This document shows positions 26,941 through 40,900 of a stretch of DNA of 58,912 nt, in pieces. The stretch is taken from positions 1 through 58,912 of the forward strand of contig JAUCBJ010005532.1 in NCBI GenBank assembly GCA_032718475.1. Direction: 5' to 3'. Origin of the DNA: Nemertoderma westbladi (lineage: Eukaryota > Xenacoelomorpha > Nemertodermatida > Nemertodermatidae). Position 1 is the first letter of the stretch; each line of letters begins with the position of its first letter. Under the pieces are notes generated by a model. The model was given only the letters and a program-made list of their open reading frames with translations, did not search any database and was not told where the DNA came from. Made by a program: the position numbers and the translations under genes.

Positions 26941-29900
26941 CGAAGCTATTTAATGTCTAACAAACTACATAGTGTCCAATAGCAAAGCTGTTTAATGTCT
27001 AACAAACTACGTAGTGTGGAATGGCGAAGCGATTTAATGTCTAACAAACTACATAGTGTCCAATAGCAAAGCTGTTTAATGTCTAACAAACTACGTAGTG
27101 TGGAATGGCGAAGCGATTTAATGTCTAACAAACTACATAGTGTGGAATGGCGAAGCGATTTAATGTCTAACAAACTACATAGTGTCCAATAGCAAAGCTG
27201 TTTAATGTCTAACAAACTACGTAGTGTGGAATGGCGAAGCGATTTAATGTCTAACAAACTACATAGTGTGGAATGGCGAAGCTATTTAATGTCTAACAAA
27301 CTACATAGTGTGGAATGGCGAAGCTATTTAATGTCTAACAAACTACGTAGTGTGGAATGGCGAAGCTATTTAATGTCTAACAAACTACGTAGTGTGGAAT
27401 GGCGAAGCGATTTAATGTCTAACAAACTACATAGTGTCCAATAGCAAAGCTGTTTAATGTCTAACAAACTACGTAGTGTGGAATGGCGAAGCTATTTAAT
27501 GTCTAACAAACTACATAGTGTGGAATGGCGAAGCTATTTAATGTCTAACAAACTACGTAGTGTCTAATAGCAAAGCTATTTAATGTCTAACAAACTACGT
27601 AGTGTGGAATGGCGAAGCTATTTAATGTCTAACAAACTACGTAGTGTCTAATAGCAAAGCTATTTAATGTCTAACAAACTACGTAGTGTGGAATGGCGAA
27701 GCTATTTAATGTCTAACAAACTACATAGTGTCCAATAGCAAAGCTGTTTAATGTCTAACAAACTACGTAGTGTGGAATGGCGAAGCGATTTAATGTCTAA
27801 CAAACTACATAGTGTGGAATGGCGAAGCGATTTAATGTCTAACAAACTACATAGTGTCCAATAGCAAAGCTGTTTAATGTCTAACAAACTACGTAGTGTG
27901 GAATGGCGAAGCGATTTAATGTCTAACAAACTACATAGTGTGGAATGGCGAAGCGATTTAATGTCTAACAAACTACATAGTGTCCAATAGCAAAGCTGTT
28001 TAATGTCTAACAAACTACGTAGTGTGGAATGGCGAAGCGATTTAATGTCTAACAAACTACATAGTGTGGAATGGCGAAGCTATTTAATGTCTAACAAACT
28101 ACATAGTGTGGAATGGCGAAGCGATTTAATGTCTAACAAACTACATAGTGTGGAATGGCGAAGCGATTTAATGTCTAACAAACTACATAGTGTCCAATAG
28201 CAAAGCTGTTTAATGTCTAACAAACTACGTAGTGTGGAATGGCGAAGCGATTTAATGTCTAACAAACTACATAGTGTCCAATAGCAAAGCTGTTTAATGT
28301 CTAACAAACTACGTAGTGTGGAATGGCGAAGCGATTTAATGTCTAACAAACTACATAGTGTGGAATGGCGAAGCGATTTAATGTCTAACAAACTACATAG
28401 TGTGGAATGGCGAAGCGATTTAATGTCTAACAAACTACATAGTGTGGAATGGCGAAGCGATTTAATGTCTAACAAACTACATAGTGTCCAATAGCAAAGC
28501 TGTTTAATGTCTAACAAACTACGTAGTGTGGAATGGCGAAGCGATTTAATGTCTAACAAACTACATAGTGTGGAATGGCGAAGCGATTTAATGTCTAACA
28601 AACTACATAGTGTCCAATAGCAAAGCTGTTTAATGTCTAACAAACTACGTAGTGTGGAATGGCGAAGCGATTTAATGTCTAACAAACTACATAGTGTGGA
28701 ATGGCGAAGCGATTTAATGTCTAACAAACTACGTAGTGTGGAATGGCGAAGCGATTTAATGTCTAACAAACTACATAGTGTGGAATGGCGAAGCGATTTA
28801 ATGTCTAACAAACTACGTAGTGTGGAATGGCGAAGCTATTTAATGTCTAACAAACTACATAGTGTGGAATGGCGAAGCTATTTAATGTCTAACAAACTAC
28901 ATAGTGTGGAATGGCGAAGCGATTTAATGTCTAACAAACTACATAGTGTGGAATGGCGAAGCGATTTAATGTCTAACAAACTACGTAGTGTGGAATGGCG
29001 AAGCTATTTAATGTCTAACAAACTACATAGTGTGGAATGGCGAAGCGATTTAATGTCTAACAAACTACGTAGTGTGGAATGGCGAAGCTATTTAATGTCT
29101 AACAAACTACATAGTGTGGAATGGCGAAGCGATTTAATGTCTAACAAACTACATAGTGTGGAATGGCGAAGCGATTTAATGTCTAACAAACTACATAGTG
29201 TGGAATGGCGAAGCGATTTAATGTCTAACAAACTACATAGTGTGGAATGGCGAAGCGATTTAATGTCTAACAAACTACATAGTGTGGAATGGCGAAGCTA
29301 TTTAATGTCTAACAAACTACATAGTGTGGAATGGCGAAGCTATTTAATGTCTAACAAACTACATAGTGTGGAATGGCGAAGCGATTTAATGTCTAACAAA
29401 CTACATAGTGTGGAATGGCGAAGCGATTTAATGTCTAACAAACTACATAGTGTCCAATAGCAAAGCTGTTTAATGTCTAACAAACTACATAGTGTGGAAT
29501 GGCGAAGCGATTTAATGTCTAACAAACTACATAGTGTCCAATAGCAAAGCTGTTTAATGTCTAACAAACTACGTAGTGTCCAATAGCAAAGCTATTTAAT
29601 GTCTAACAAACTACATAGTGTGGAATGGCGAAGCGATTTAATGTCTAACAAACTACATAGTGTGGAATGGCGAAGCGATTTAATGTCTAACAAACTACAT
29701 AGTGTGGAATGGCGAAGCTATTTAATGTCTAACAAACTACGTAGTGTCTAATAGCAAAGCTATTTAATGTCTAACAAACTACATAGTGTGGAATGGCGAA
29801 GCGATTTAATGTCTAACAAACTACGTAGTGTCTAATAGCAAAGCTATTTAATGTCTAACAAACTACATAGTGTGGAATGGCGAAGCGATTTAATGTCTAA

Positions 29901-31387
29901 CAAACTACGTAGTGTGGAATGGCGAAGCTATTTAATGTCTAACAAACTACGTAGTGTGGAATGGCGAAGCTATTTAATGTCTAACAAACTACGTAGTGTC
30001 TAATAGCAAAGCTATTTAATGTCTAACAAACTACGTAGTGTGGAATGGCGAAGCTATTTAATGTCTAACAAACTACGTAGTGTCTAATAGCAAAGCTATT
30101 TAATGTCTAACAAACTACATAGTGTGGAATGGCGAAGCTATTTAATGTCTAACAAACTACGTAGTGTCTAATAGCAAAGCTATTTAATGTCTAACAAACT
30201 ACATAGTGTGGAATGGCGAAGCGATTTAATGTCTAACAAACTACATAGTGTGGAATGGCGAAGCTATTTAATGTCTAACAAACTACGTAGTGTCTAATAG
30301 CAAAGCTATTTAATGTCTAACAAACTACATAGTGTGGAATGGCGAAGCTATTTAATGTCTAACAAACTACATAGTGTGCAATGGCGAAGCGATTTAATGT
30401 CTAACAAACTACATAGTGTGGAATGGCGAAGCGATTTAATGTCTAACAAACTACATAGTGTGGAATGGCGAAGCGATTTAATGTCTAACAAACTACATAG
30501 TGTGGAATGGCGAAGCTATTTAATGTCTAACAAACTACATAGTGTGGAATGGCGAAGCTATTTAATGTCTAACAAACTACATAGTGTGCAATGGCGAAGC
30601 GATTTAATGTCTAACAAACTACATAGTGTGGAATGGCGAAGCTATTTAATGTCTAACAAACTACGTAGTGTCTAATAGCAAAGCTATTTAATGTCTAACA
30701 AACTACATAGTGTGGAATGGCGAAGCGATTTAATGTCTAACAAACTACATAGTGTGGAATGGCGAAGCGATTTAATGTCTAACAAACTACATAGTGTGGA
30801 ATGGCGAAGCTATTTAATGTCTAACAAACTACATAGTGTGGAATGGCGAAGCTATTTAATGTCTAACAAACTACATAGTGTGCAATGGCGAAGCGATTTA
30901 ATGTCTAACAAACTACATAGTGTGGAATGGCGAAGCGATTTAATGTCTAACAAACTACATAGTGTGGAATGGCGAAGCTATTTAATGTCTAACAAACTAC
31001 GTAGTGTCTAATAGCAAAGCTATTTAATGTCTAACAAACTACATAGTGTGGAATGGCGAAGCGATTTAATGTCTAACAAACTACATAGTGTGGAATGGCG
31101 AAGCGATTTAATGTCTAACAAACTACATAGTGTCCAATAGCAAAGCTGTTTAATGTCTAACAAACTACATAGTGTGGAATGGCGAAGCGATTTAATGTCT
31201 AACAAACTACATAGTGTGGAATGGCGAAGCGATTTAATGTCTAACAAACTACATAGTGTCCAATAGCAAAGCTGTTTAATGTCTAACAAACTACATAGTG
31301 TGGAATGGCGAAGCGATTTAATGTCTAACAAACTACATAGTGTGGAATGGCGAAGCGATTTAATGTCTAACAAACTACATAGTGTCT
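26941..31387. repeat. Satellite domain F: second CCAATAGCA-gctgtt domain
   Basis: Unit composition resembles domain D: gctgtt units followed by acgtag units, GGAATGGCG units with gcgatt, and no tataac. On the minus strand the gctgtt/CCAATAG combination removes stops, giving 28080-28811 as a 243-codon repetitive frame. The + strand run 28633-29460 is open for 275 codons. Both are consistent with repeat by-products. Confidence 0.7.
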
Positions 31388-34300
31388 AATAGTAAAGCTA
31401 TTTAATGTCTAACAAACTACGTAGTGTGGAATGGCGAAGCGATTTAATGTCTAACAAACTACATAGTGTGGAATGGCGAAGCGATTTAATGTCTAACAAA
31501 CTACATAGTGTCCAATAGCAAAGCTGTTTAATGTCTAACAAACTACATAGTGTGGAATGGCGAAGCGATTTAATGTATAACAAACTACGTAGTGTGGAAT
31601 GGCGAAGCTATTTAATGTCTAACAAACTACATAGTGTCTAATAGTAAAGCTATTTAATGTCTAACAAACTACATAGTGTGGAATGGCGAAGCGATTTAAT
31701 GTATAACAAACTACGTAGTGTGGAATGGCGAAGCTATTTAATGTCTAACAAACTACATAGTGTCTAATAGTAAAGCTATTTAATGTCTAACAAACTACAT
31801 AGTGTGGAATGGCGAAGCTATTTAATGTCTAACAAACTACATAGTGTGGAATGGCGAAGCGATTTAATGTCTAACAAACTACATAGTGTCTAATAGTAAA
31901 GCTATTTAATGTCTAACAAACTACGTAGTGTGGAATGGCGAAGCGATTTAATGTCTAACAAACTACATAGTGTGGAATGGCGAAGCGATTTAATGTCTAA
32001 CAAACTACATAGTGTCCAATAGCAAAGCTGTTTAATGTCTAACAAACTACATAGTGTGGAATGGCGAAGCGATTTAATGTATAACAAACTACATAGTGTG
32101 GAATGGCGAAGCGATTTAATGTCTAACAAACTACGTAGTGTGGAATGGCGAAGCTATTTAATGTCTAACAAACTACATAGTGTGGAATGGCGAAGCGATT
32201 TAATGTCTAACAAACTACATAGTGTGGAATGGCGAAGCGATTTAATGTCTAACAAACTACGTAGTGTGGAATGGCGAAGCTATTTAATGTCTAACAAACT
32301 ACATAGTGTCCAATAGCAAAGCTATTTAATGTCTAACAAACTACATAGTGTGGAATGGCGAAGCGATTTAATGTCTAACAAACTACATAGTGTGGAATGG
32401 CGAAGCGATTTAATGTCTAACAAACTACATAGTGTCTAATAGTAAAGCTATTTAATGTCTAACAAACTACATAGTGTCTAATAGCAAAGCTATTTAATGT
32501 CTAACAAACTACATAGTGTGGAATGGCGAAGCGATTTAATGTCTAACAAACTACATAGTGTGGAATGGCGAAGCGATTTAATGTCTAACAAACTACATAG
32601 TGTGGAATGGCGAAGCGATTTAATGTCTAACAAACTACATAGTGTCCAATAGCAAAGCTATTTAATGTCTAACAAACTACATAGTGTCTAATAGTAAAGC
32701 TATTTAATGTCTAACAAACTACATAGTGTGGAATAGCAAAGCTATTTAATGTCTAACAAACTACGTAGTGTGGAATGGCGAAGCTATTTAATGTCTAACA
32801 AACTACATAGTGTGGAATGGCGAAGCGATTTAATGTCTAACAAACTACATAGTGTCTAATAGCAAAGCTATTTAATGTCTAACAAACTACATAGTGTGGA
32901 ATAGCAAAGCTATTTAATGTCTAACAAACTACATAGTGTGGAATGGCGAAGCGATTTAATGTCTAACAAACTACATAGTGTGGAATGGCGAAGCGATTTA
33001 ATGTCTAACAAACTACGTAGTGTGGAATGGCGAAGCGATTTAATGTCTAACAAACTACATAGTGTCCAATAGCAAAGCTATTTAATGTCTAACAAACTAC
33101 ATAGTGTGGAATAGCAAAGCTATTTAATGTCTAACAAACTACATAGTGTGGAATGGCGAAGCGATTTAATGTCTAACAAACTACATAGTGTGGAATGGCG
33201 AAGCGATTTAATGTCTAACAAACTACATAGTGTGGAATGGCGAAGCTATTTAATGTCTAACAAACTACATAGTGTGGAATGGCGAAGCGATTTAATGTCT
33301 AACAAACTACATAGTGTGGAATGGCGAAGCGATTTAATGTCTAACAAACTACGTAGTGTGGAATGGCGAAGCTATTTAATGTCTAACAAACTACATAGTG
33401 TGGAATGGCGAAGCGATTTAATGTCTAACAAACTACGTAGTGTGGAATGGCGAAGCTATTTAATGTCTAACAAACTACATAGTGTGGAATGGCGAAGCGA
33501 TTTAATGTCTAACAAACTACATAGTGTGGAATGGCGAAGCTATTTAATGTCTAACAAACTACATAGTGTGGAATGGCGAAGCGATTTAATGTCTAACAAA
33601 CTACATAGTGTGGAATGGCGAAGCGATTTAATGTCTAACAAACTACATAGTGTGGAATGGCGAAGCGATTTAATGTCTAACAAACTACGTAGTGTGGAAT
33701 GGCGAAGCTATTTAATGTCTAACAAACTACATAGTGTGGAATGGCGAAGCGATTTAATGTCTAACAAACTACATAGTGTGGAATGGCGAAGCTATTTAAT
33801 GTCTAACAAACTACATAGTGTGGAATGGCGAAGCGATTTAATGTCTAACAAACTACATAGTGTGGAATGGCGAAGCGATTTAATGTCTAACAAACTACAT
33901 AGTGTGGAATGGCGAAGCGATTTAATGTCTAACAAACTACGTAGTGTGGAATGGCGAAGCTATTTAATGTCTAACAAACTACATAGTGTCCAATAGCAAA
34001 GCTATTTAATGTCTAACAAACTACATAGTGTGGAATGGCGAAGCGATTTAATGTCTAACAAACTACATAGTGTGGAATGGCGAAGCGATTTAATGTCTAA
34101 CAAACTACATAGTGTCTAATAGTAAAGCTATTTAATGTCTAACAAACTACATAGTGTCTAATAGCAAAGCTATTTAATGTCTAACAAACTACATAGTGTG
34201 GAATGGCGAAGCGATTTAATGTCTAACAAACTACATAGTGTCCAATAGCAAAGCTATTTAATGTCTAACAAACTACATAGTGTGGAATGGCGAAGCGATT

Positions 34301-35688
34301 TAATGTCTAACAAACTACATAGTGTCCAATAGCAAAGCTATTTAATGTCTAACAAACTACATAGTGTGGAATGGCGAAGCTATTTAATGTCTAACAAACT
34401 ACATAGTGTGGAATGGCGAAGCGATTTAATGTCTAACAAACTACGTAGTGTGGAATGGCGAAGCTATTTAATGTCTAACAAACTACATAGTGTGGAATGG
34501 CGAAGCTATTTAATGTCTAACAAACTACGTAGTGTGGAATGGCGAAGCTATTTAATGTCTAACAAACTACATAGTGTGGAATGGCGAAGCGATTTAATGT
34601 CTAACAAACTACATAGTGTGGAATGGCGAAGCTATTTAATGTCTAACAAACTACGTAGTGTGGAATGGCGAAGCTATTTAATGTCTAACAAACTACATAG
34701 TGTGGAATGGCGAAGCTATTTAATGTCTAACAAACTACGTAGTGTGGAATGGCGAAGCTATTTAATGTCTAACAAACTACATAGTGTGGAATGGCGAAGC
34801 GATTTAATGTCTAACAAACTACATAGTGTGGAATGGCGAAGCTATTTAATGTCTAACAAACTACGTAGTGTGGAATGGCGAAGCTATTTAATGTCTAACA
34901 AACTACGTAGTGTGGAATGGCGAAGCTATTTAATGTCTAACAAACTACATAGTGTGGAATGGCGAAGCGATTTAATGTCTAACAAACTACATAGTGTGGA
35001 ATGGCGAAGCTATTTAATGTCTAACAAACTACGTAGTGTGGAATGGCGAAGCTATTTAATGTCTAACAAACTACATAGTGTGGAATGGCGAAGCGATTTA
35101 ATGTCTAACAAACTACATAGTGTCCAATAGCAAAGCTGTTTAATGTCTAACAAACTACGTAGTGTCCAATAGCAAAGCTATTTAATGTCTAACAAACTAC
35201 ATAGTGTGGAATGGCGAAGCTATTTAATGTCTAACAAACTACGTAGTGTGGAATGGCGAAGCTATTTAATGTATAACAAACTACGTAGTGTGGAATGGCG
35301 AAGCTATTTAATGTCTAACAAACTACATAGTGTGGAATGGCGAAGCGATTTAATGTCTAACAAACTACATAGTGTCCAATAGCAAAGCTGTTTAATGTCT
35401 AACAAACTACATAGTGTGGAATGGCGAAGCTATTTAATGTCTAACAAACTACGTAGTGTGGAATGGCGAAGCTATTTAATGTCTAACAAACTACATAGTG
35501 TGGAATGGCGAAGCGATTTAATGTCTAACAAACTACGTAGTGTGGAATGGCGAAGCTATTTAATGTCTAACAAACTACGTAGTGTGGAATGGCGAAGCTA
35601 TTTAATGTCTAACAAACTACGTAGTGTGGAATGGCGAAGCTATTTAATGTCTAACAAACTACATAGTGTGGAATGGCGAAGCGATTTA
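31388..35688. repeat. Satellite domain G: mixed haplotypes, including GGAATAGCA recombinants
   Basis: CTAATAGTA, CTAATAGCA, CCAATAGCA and GGAATGGCG units are intermixed. At about 32.73, 32.90 and 33.11 kb the hybrid GGAATAGCA (G at 24 and 25 but A at 29 and 32) appears, which looks like a crossover or gene-conversion product between the two main haplotypes. Long open runs lie at 33127-33996 (289 codons) and 34345-35130 (261 codons). Confidence 0.65.
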
Positions 35689-37914
35689 ATGTCTAACAAA
35701 CTACATAGTGTCCAATAGCAAAGCTGTTTAATGTCTAACAAACTACATAGTGTGGAATGGCGAAGCGATTTAATGTCTAACAAACTACATAGTGTGGAAT
35801 GGCGAAGCGATTTAATGTCTAACAAACTACATAGTGTCCAATAGCAAAGCTGTTTAATGTCTAACAAACTACATAGTGTGGAATGGCGAAGCGATTTAAT
35901 GTCTAACAAACTACATAGTGTCCAATAGCAAAGCTATTTAATGTCTAACAAACTACATAGTGTCCAATAGCAAAGCTGTTTAATGTCTAACAAACTACAT
36001 AGTGTGGAATGGCGAAGCGATTTAATGTCTAACAAACTACATAGTGTGGAATGGCGAAGCGATTTAATGTCTAACAAACTACATAGTGTCCAATAGCAAA
36101 GCTGTTTAATGTCTAACAAACTACATAGTGTGGAATGGCGAAGCGATTTAATGTCTAACAAACTACATAGTGTCCAATAGCAAAGCTATTTAATGTCTAA
36201 CAAACTACATAGTGTCCAATAGCAAAGCTGTTTAATGTCTAACAAACTACATAGTGTGGAATGGCGAAGCGATTTAATGTCTAACAAACTACATAGTGTG
36301 GAATGGCGAAGCGATTTAATGTCTAACAAACTACATAGTGTCCAATAGCAAAGCTGTTTAATGTCTAACAAACTACATAGTGTGGAATGGCGAAGCGATT
36401 TAATGTCTAACAAACTACATAGTGTCCAATAGCAAAGCTATTTAATGTCTAACAAACTACATAGTGTCCAATAGCAAAGCTGTTTAATGTCTAACAAACT
36501 ACATAGTGTGGAATGGCGAAGCGATTTAATGTCTAACAAACTACATAGTGTGGAATGGCGAAGCGATTTAATGTCTAACAAACTACATAGTGTCCAATAG
36601 CAAAGCTGTTTAATGTCTAACAAACTACATAGTGTGGAATGGCGAAGCGATTTAATGTCTAACAAACTACATAGTGTCCAATAGCAAAGCTATTTAATGT
36701 CTAACAAACTACATAGTGTCCAATAGCAAAGCTATTTAATGTCTAACAAACTACATAGTGTCCAATAGCAAAGCTGTTTAATGTCTAACAAACTACATAG
36801 TGTGGAATGGCGAAGCGATTTAATGTCTAACAAACTACATAGTGTGGAATGGCGAAGCGATTTAATGTCTAACAAACTACATAGTGTCCAATAGCAAAGC
36901 TGTTTAATGTCTAACAAACTACATAGTGTGGAATGGCGAAGCGATTTAATGTCTAACAAACTACATAGTGTCCAATAGCAAAGCTGTTTAATGTCTAACA
37001 AACTACATAGTGTGGAATGGCGAAGCGATTTAATGTCTAACAAACTACATAGTGTCCAATAGCAAAGCTATTTAATGTCTAACAAACTACGTAGTGTCCA
37101 ATAGCAAAGCTGTTTAATGTCTAACAAACTACATAGTGTGGAATGGCGAAGCGATTTAATGTCTAACAAACTACGTAGTGTGGAATGGCGAAGCGATTTA
37201 ATGTCTAACAAACTACATAGTGTGGAATGGCGAAGCGATTTAATGTCTAACAAACTACATAGTGTCCAATAGCAAAGCTATTTAATGTCTAACAAACTAC
37301 ATAGTGTGGAATGGCGAAGCGATTTAATGTCTAACAAACTACATAGTGTGGAATGGCGAAGCGATTTAATGTCTAACAAACTACGTAGTGTGGAATGGCG
37401 AAGCTATTTAATGTCTAACAAACTACATAGTGTGGAATGGCGAAGCTATTTAATGTCTAACAAACTACGTAGTGTGGAATGGCGAAGCTATTTAATGTCT
37501 AACAAACTACATAGTGTGGAATGGCGAAGCGATTTAATGTCTAACAAACTACATAGTGTCCAATAGCAAAGCTGTTTAATGTCTAACAAACTACGTAGTG
37601 TCCAATAGCAAAGCTATTTAATGTCTAACAAACTACATAGTGTGGAATGGCGAAGCGATTTAATGTCTAACAAACTACGTAGTGTGGAATGGCGAAGCGA
37701 TTTAATGTCTAACAAACTACGTAGTGTCCAATAGCAAAGCTGTTTAATGTCTAACAAACTACGTAGTGTCCAATAGCAAAGCTATTTAATGTCTAACAAA
37801 CTACATAGTGTGGAATGGCGAAGCTATTTAATGTCTAACAAACTACATAGTGTCCAATAGCAAAGCTGTTTAATGTCTAACAAACTACGTAGTGTCCAAT
37901 AGCAAAGCTATTTA
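35689..37914. repeat. Satellite domain H: 252-bp six-unit higher-order repeat
   Basis: From 35689 to 36696 the same six-unit series occurs four times in succession (starts 35689, 35941, 36193 and 36445). The series is CCAATAG-gctgtt, two GGAATGG-gcgatt, CCAATAG-gctgtt, one GGAATGG-gcgatt, CCAATAG-gctatt. All these units have acatag. A fifth, altered copy follows an inserted unit at 36697, after which the pattern decays toward 37.9 kb. Confidence 0.85.
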
Positions 37915-40900
37915 ATGTCTAACAAACTACATAGTGTGGAATGGCGAAGCTATTTAATGTCGAACAAACTACATAGTGTGGAATGGCGAAGCTATTTAAT
38001 GTCTAACAAACTACGTAGTGTGGAATGGCGAAGCGATTTAATGTCTAACAAACTACGTAGTGTGGAATGGCGAAGCTATTTAATGTCGAACAAACTACAT
38101 AGTGTGGAATGGCGAAGCTATTTAATGTCTAACAAACTACGTAGTGTGGAATGGCGAAGCGATTTAATGTCTAACAAACTACGTAGTGTGGAATGGCGAA
38201 GCTATTTAATGTCTAACAAACTACATAGTGTCTAATAGTAAAGCTATTTAATGTCTAACAAACTACATAGTGTGCAATGGCGAAGCTATTTAATGTCGAA
38301 CAAACTACATAGTGTGGAATGGCGAAGCTATTTAATGTCTAACAAACTACGTAGTGTGGAATGGCGAAGCGATTTAATGTCTAACAAACTACGTAGTGTG
38401 CAATGGCGAAGCTATTTAATGTCTAACAAACTACATAGTGTGGAATGGCGAAGCTATTTAATGTCTAACAAACTACATAGTGTCCAATGGCGAAGCGATT
38501 TAATGTCTAACAAACTACATAGTGTGGAATGGCGAAGCGATTTAATGTCTAACAAACTACGTAGTGTGCAATGGCGAAGCTATTTAATGTCTAACAAACT
38601 ACATAGTGTGGAATGGCGAAGCTATTTAATGTCTAACAAACTACATAGTGTCCAATGGCGAAGCGATTTAATGTCTAACAAACTACATAGTGTCCAATGG
38701 CGAAGCTATTTAATGTCTAACAAACTACATAGTGTGGAATGGCGAAGCTATTTAATGTCTAACAAACTACATAGTGTCCAATGGCGAAGCTATTTAATGT
38801 CTAACAAACTACATAGTGTCTAATAGCAAAGCTATTTAATGTCTAACAAACTACATAGTGTGGAATGGCGAAGCGATTTAATGTCTAACAAACTACATAG
38901 TGTCTAATAGCAAAGCTATTTAATGTCTAACAAACTACATAGTGTCTAATAGCAAAGCTATTTAATGTCTAACAAACTACATAGTGTGGAATGGCGAAGC
39001 TATTTAATGTCTAACAAACTACATAGTGTCTAATAGTAAAGCTATTTAATGTCTAACAAACTACATAGTGTGGAATGGCGAAGCTATTTAATGTCTAACA
39101 AACTACGTAGTGTGGAATGGCGAAGCGATTTAATGTCTAACAAACTACGTAGTGTGGAATGGCGAAGCTATTTAATGTATAACAAACTACATAGTGTGGA
39201 ATGGCGAAGCTATTTAATGTATAACAAACTACATAGTGTGGAATGGCGAAGCTATTTAATGTCTAACAAACTACATAGTGTCTAATAGCAAAGCTATTTA
39301 ATGTCTAACAAACTACATAGTGTCTAATAGCAAAGCTATTTAATGTCTAACAAACTACATAGTGTGGAATGGCGAAGCTATTTAATGTCTAACAAACTAC
39401 ATAGTGTCTAATAGTAAAGCTATTTAATGTCTAACAAACTACATAGTGTGGAATGGCGAAGCTATTTAATGTCTAACAAACTACGTAGTGTGGAATGGCG
39501 AAGCGATTTAATGTCTAACAAACTACATAGTGTCTAATAGTAAAGCTATTTAATGTCTAACAAACTACATAGTGTGGAATGGCGAAGCTATTTAATGTCT
39601 AACAAACTACGTAGTGTGGAATGGCGAAGCTATTTAATGTCTAACAAACTACGTAGTGTGGAATGGCGAAGCTATTTAATGTCTAACAAACTACGTAGTG
39701 TGGAATGGCGAAGCGATTTAATGTCTAACAAACTACGTAGTGTGGAATGGCGAAGCGATTTAATGTCTAACAAACTACATAGTGTCTAATAGCAAAGCTA
39801 TTTAATGTCTAACAAACTACATAGTGTCTAATAGCAAAGCTATTTAATGTCTAACAAACTACATAGTGTGGAATGGCGAAGCTATTTAATGTCTAACAAA
39901 CTACATAGTGTCTAATAGTAAAGCTATTTAATGTCTAACAAACTACATAGTGTGGAATGGCGAAGCTATTTAATGTCTAACAAACTACGTAGTGTGGAAT
40001 GGCGAAGCGATTTAATGTCTAACAAACTACGTAGTGTGGAATGGCGAAGCTATTTAATGTCTAACAAACTACATAGTGTCTAATAGTAAAGCTATTTAAT
40101 GTCTAACAAACTACATAGTGTGGAATGGCGAAGCTATTTAATGTCTAACAAACTACATAGTGTCTAATAGTAAAGCTATTTAATGTCTAACAAACTACGT
40201 AGTGTGGAATGGCGAAGCTATTTAATGTCTAACAAACTACGTAGTGTGGAATGGCGAAGCTATTTAATGTCTAACAAACTACATAGTGTCTAATAGCAAA
40301 GCTATTTAATGTCTAACAAACTACATAGTGTCCAATAGTAAAGCTATTTAATGTCTAACAAACTACATAGTGTGGAATGGCGAAGCTATTTAATGTCTAA
40401 CAAACTACATAGTGTCTAATAGTAAAGCTATTTAATGTCTAACAAACTACGTAGTGTCTAATAGCAAAGCTATTTAATGTCTAACAAACTACATAGTGTC
40501 TAATAGTAAAGCTATTTAATGTCTAACAAACTACATAGTGTGGAATGGCGAAGCTATTTAATGTCTAACAAACTACATAGTGTCTAATAGTAAAGCTATT
40601 TAATGTCTAACAAACTACGTAGTGTGCAATGGCGAAGCTATTTAATGTCTAACAAACTACATAGTGTCTAATAGTAAAGCTATTTAATGTCTAACAAACT
40701 ACGTAGTGTCTAATAGCAAAGCTATTTAATGTCTAACAAACTACATAGTGTCTAATAGTAAAGCTATTTAATGTCTAACAAACTACATAGTGTGGAATGG
40801 CGAAGCTATTTAATGTCTAACAAACTACATAGTGTCTAATAGTAAAGCTATTTAATGTCTAACAAACTACGTAGTGTGCAATGGCGAAGCTATTTAATGT

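Noticed and set aside
28080-28811. Minus-strand frames such as LDIKSLRHSTLCSL repeats
   Set aside because: These are shadows of the same satellite on the other strand, open only because CCAATAG-gctgtt and GGAATGG units lack stops there.
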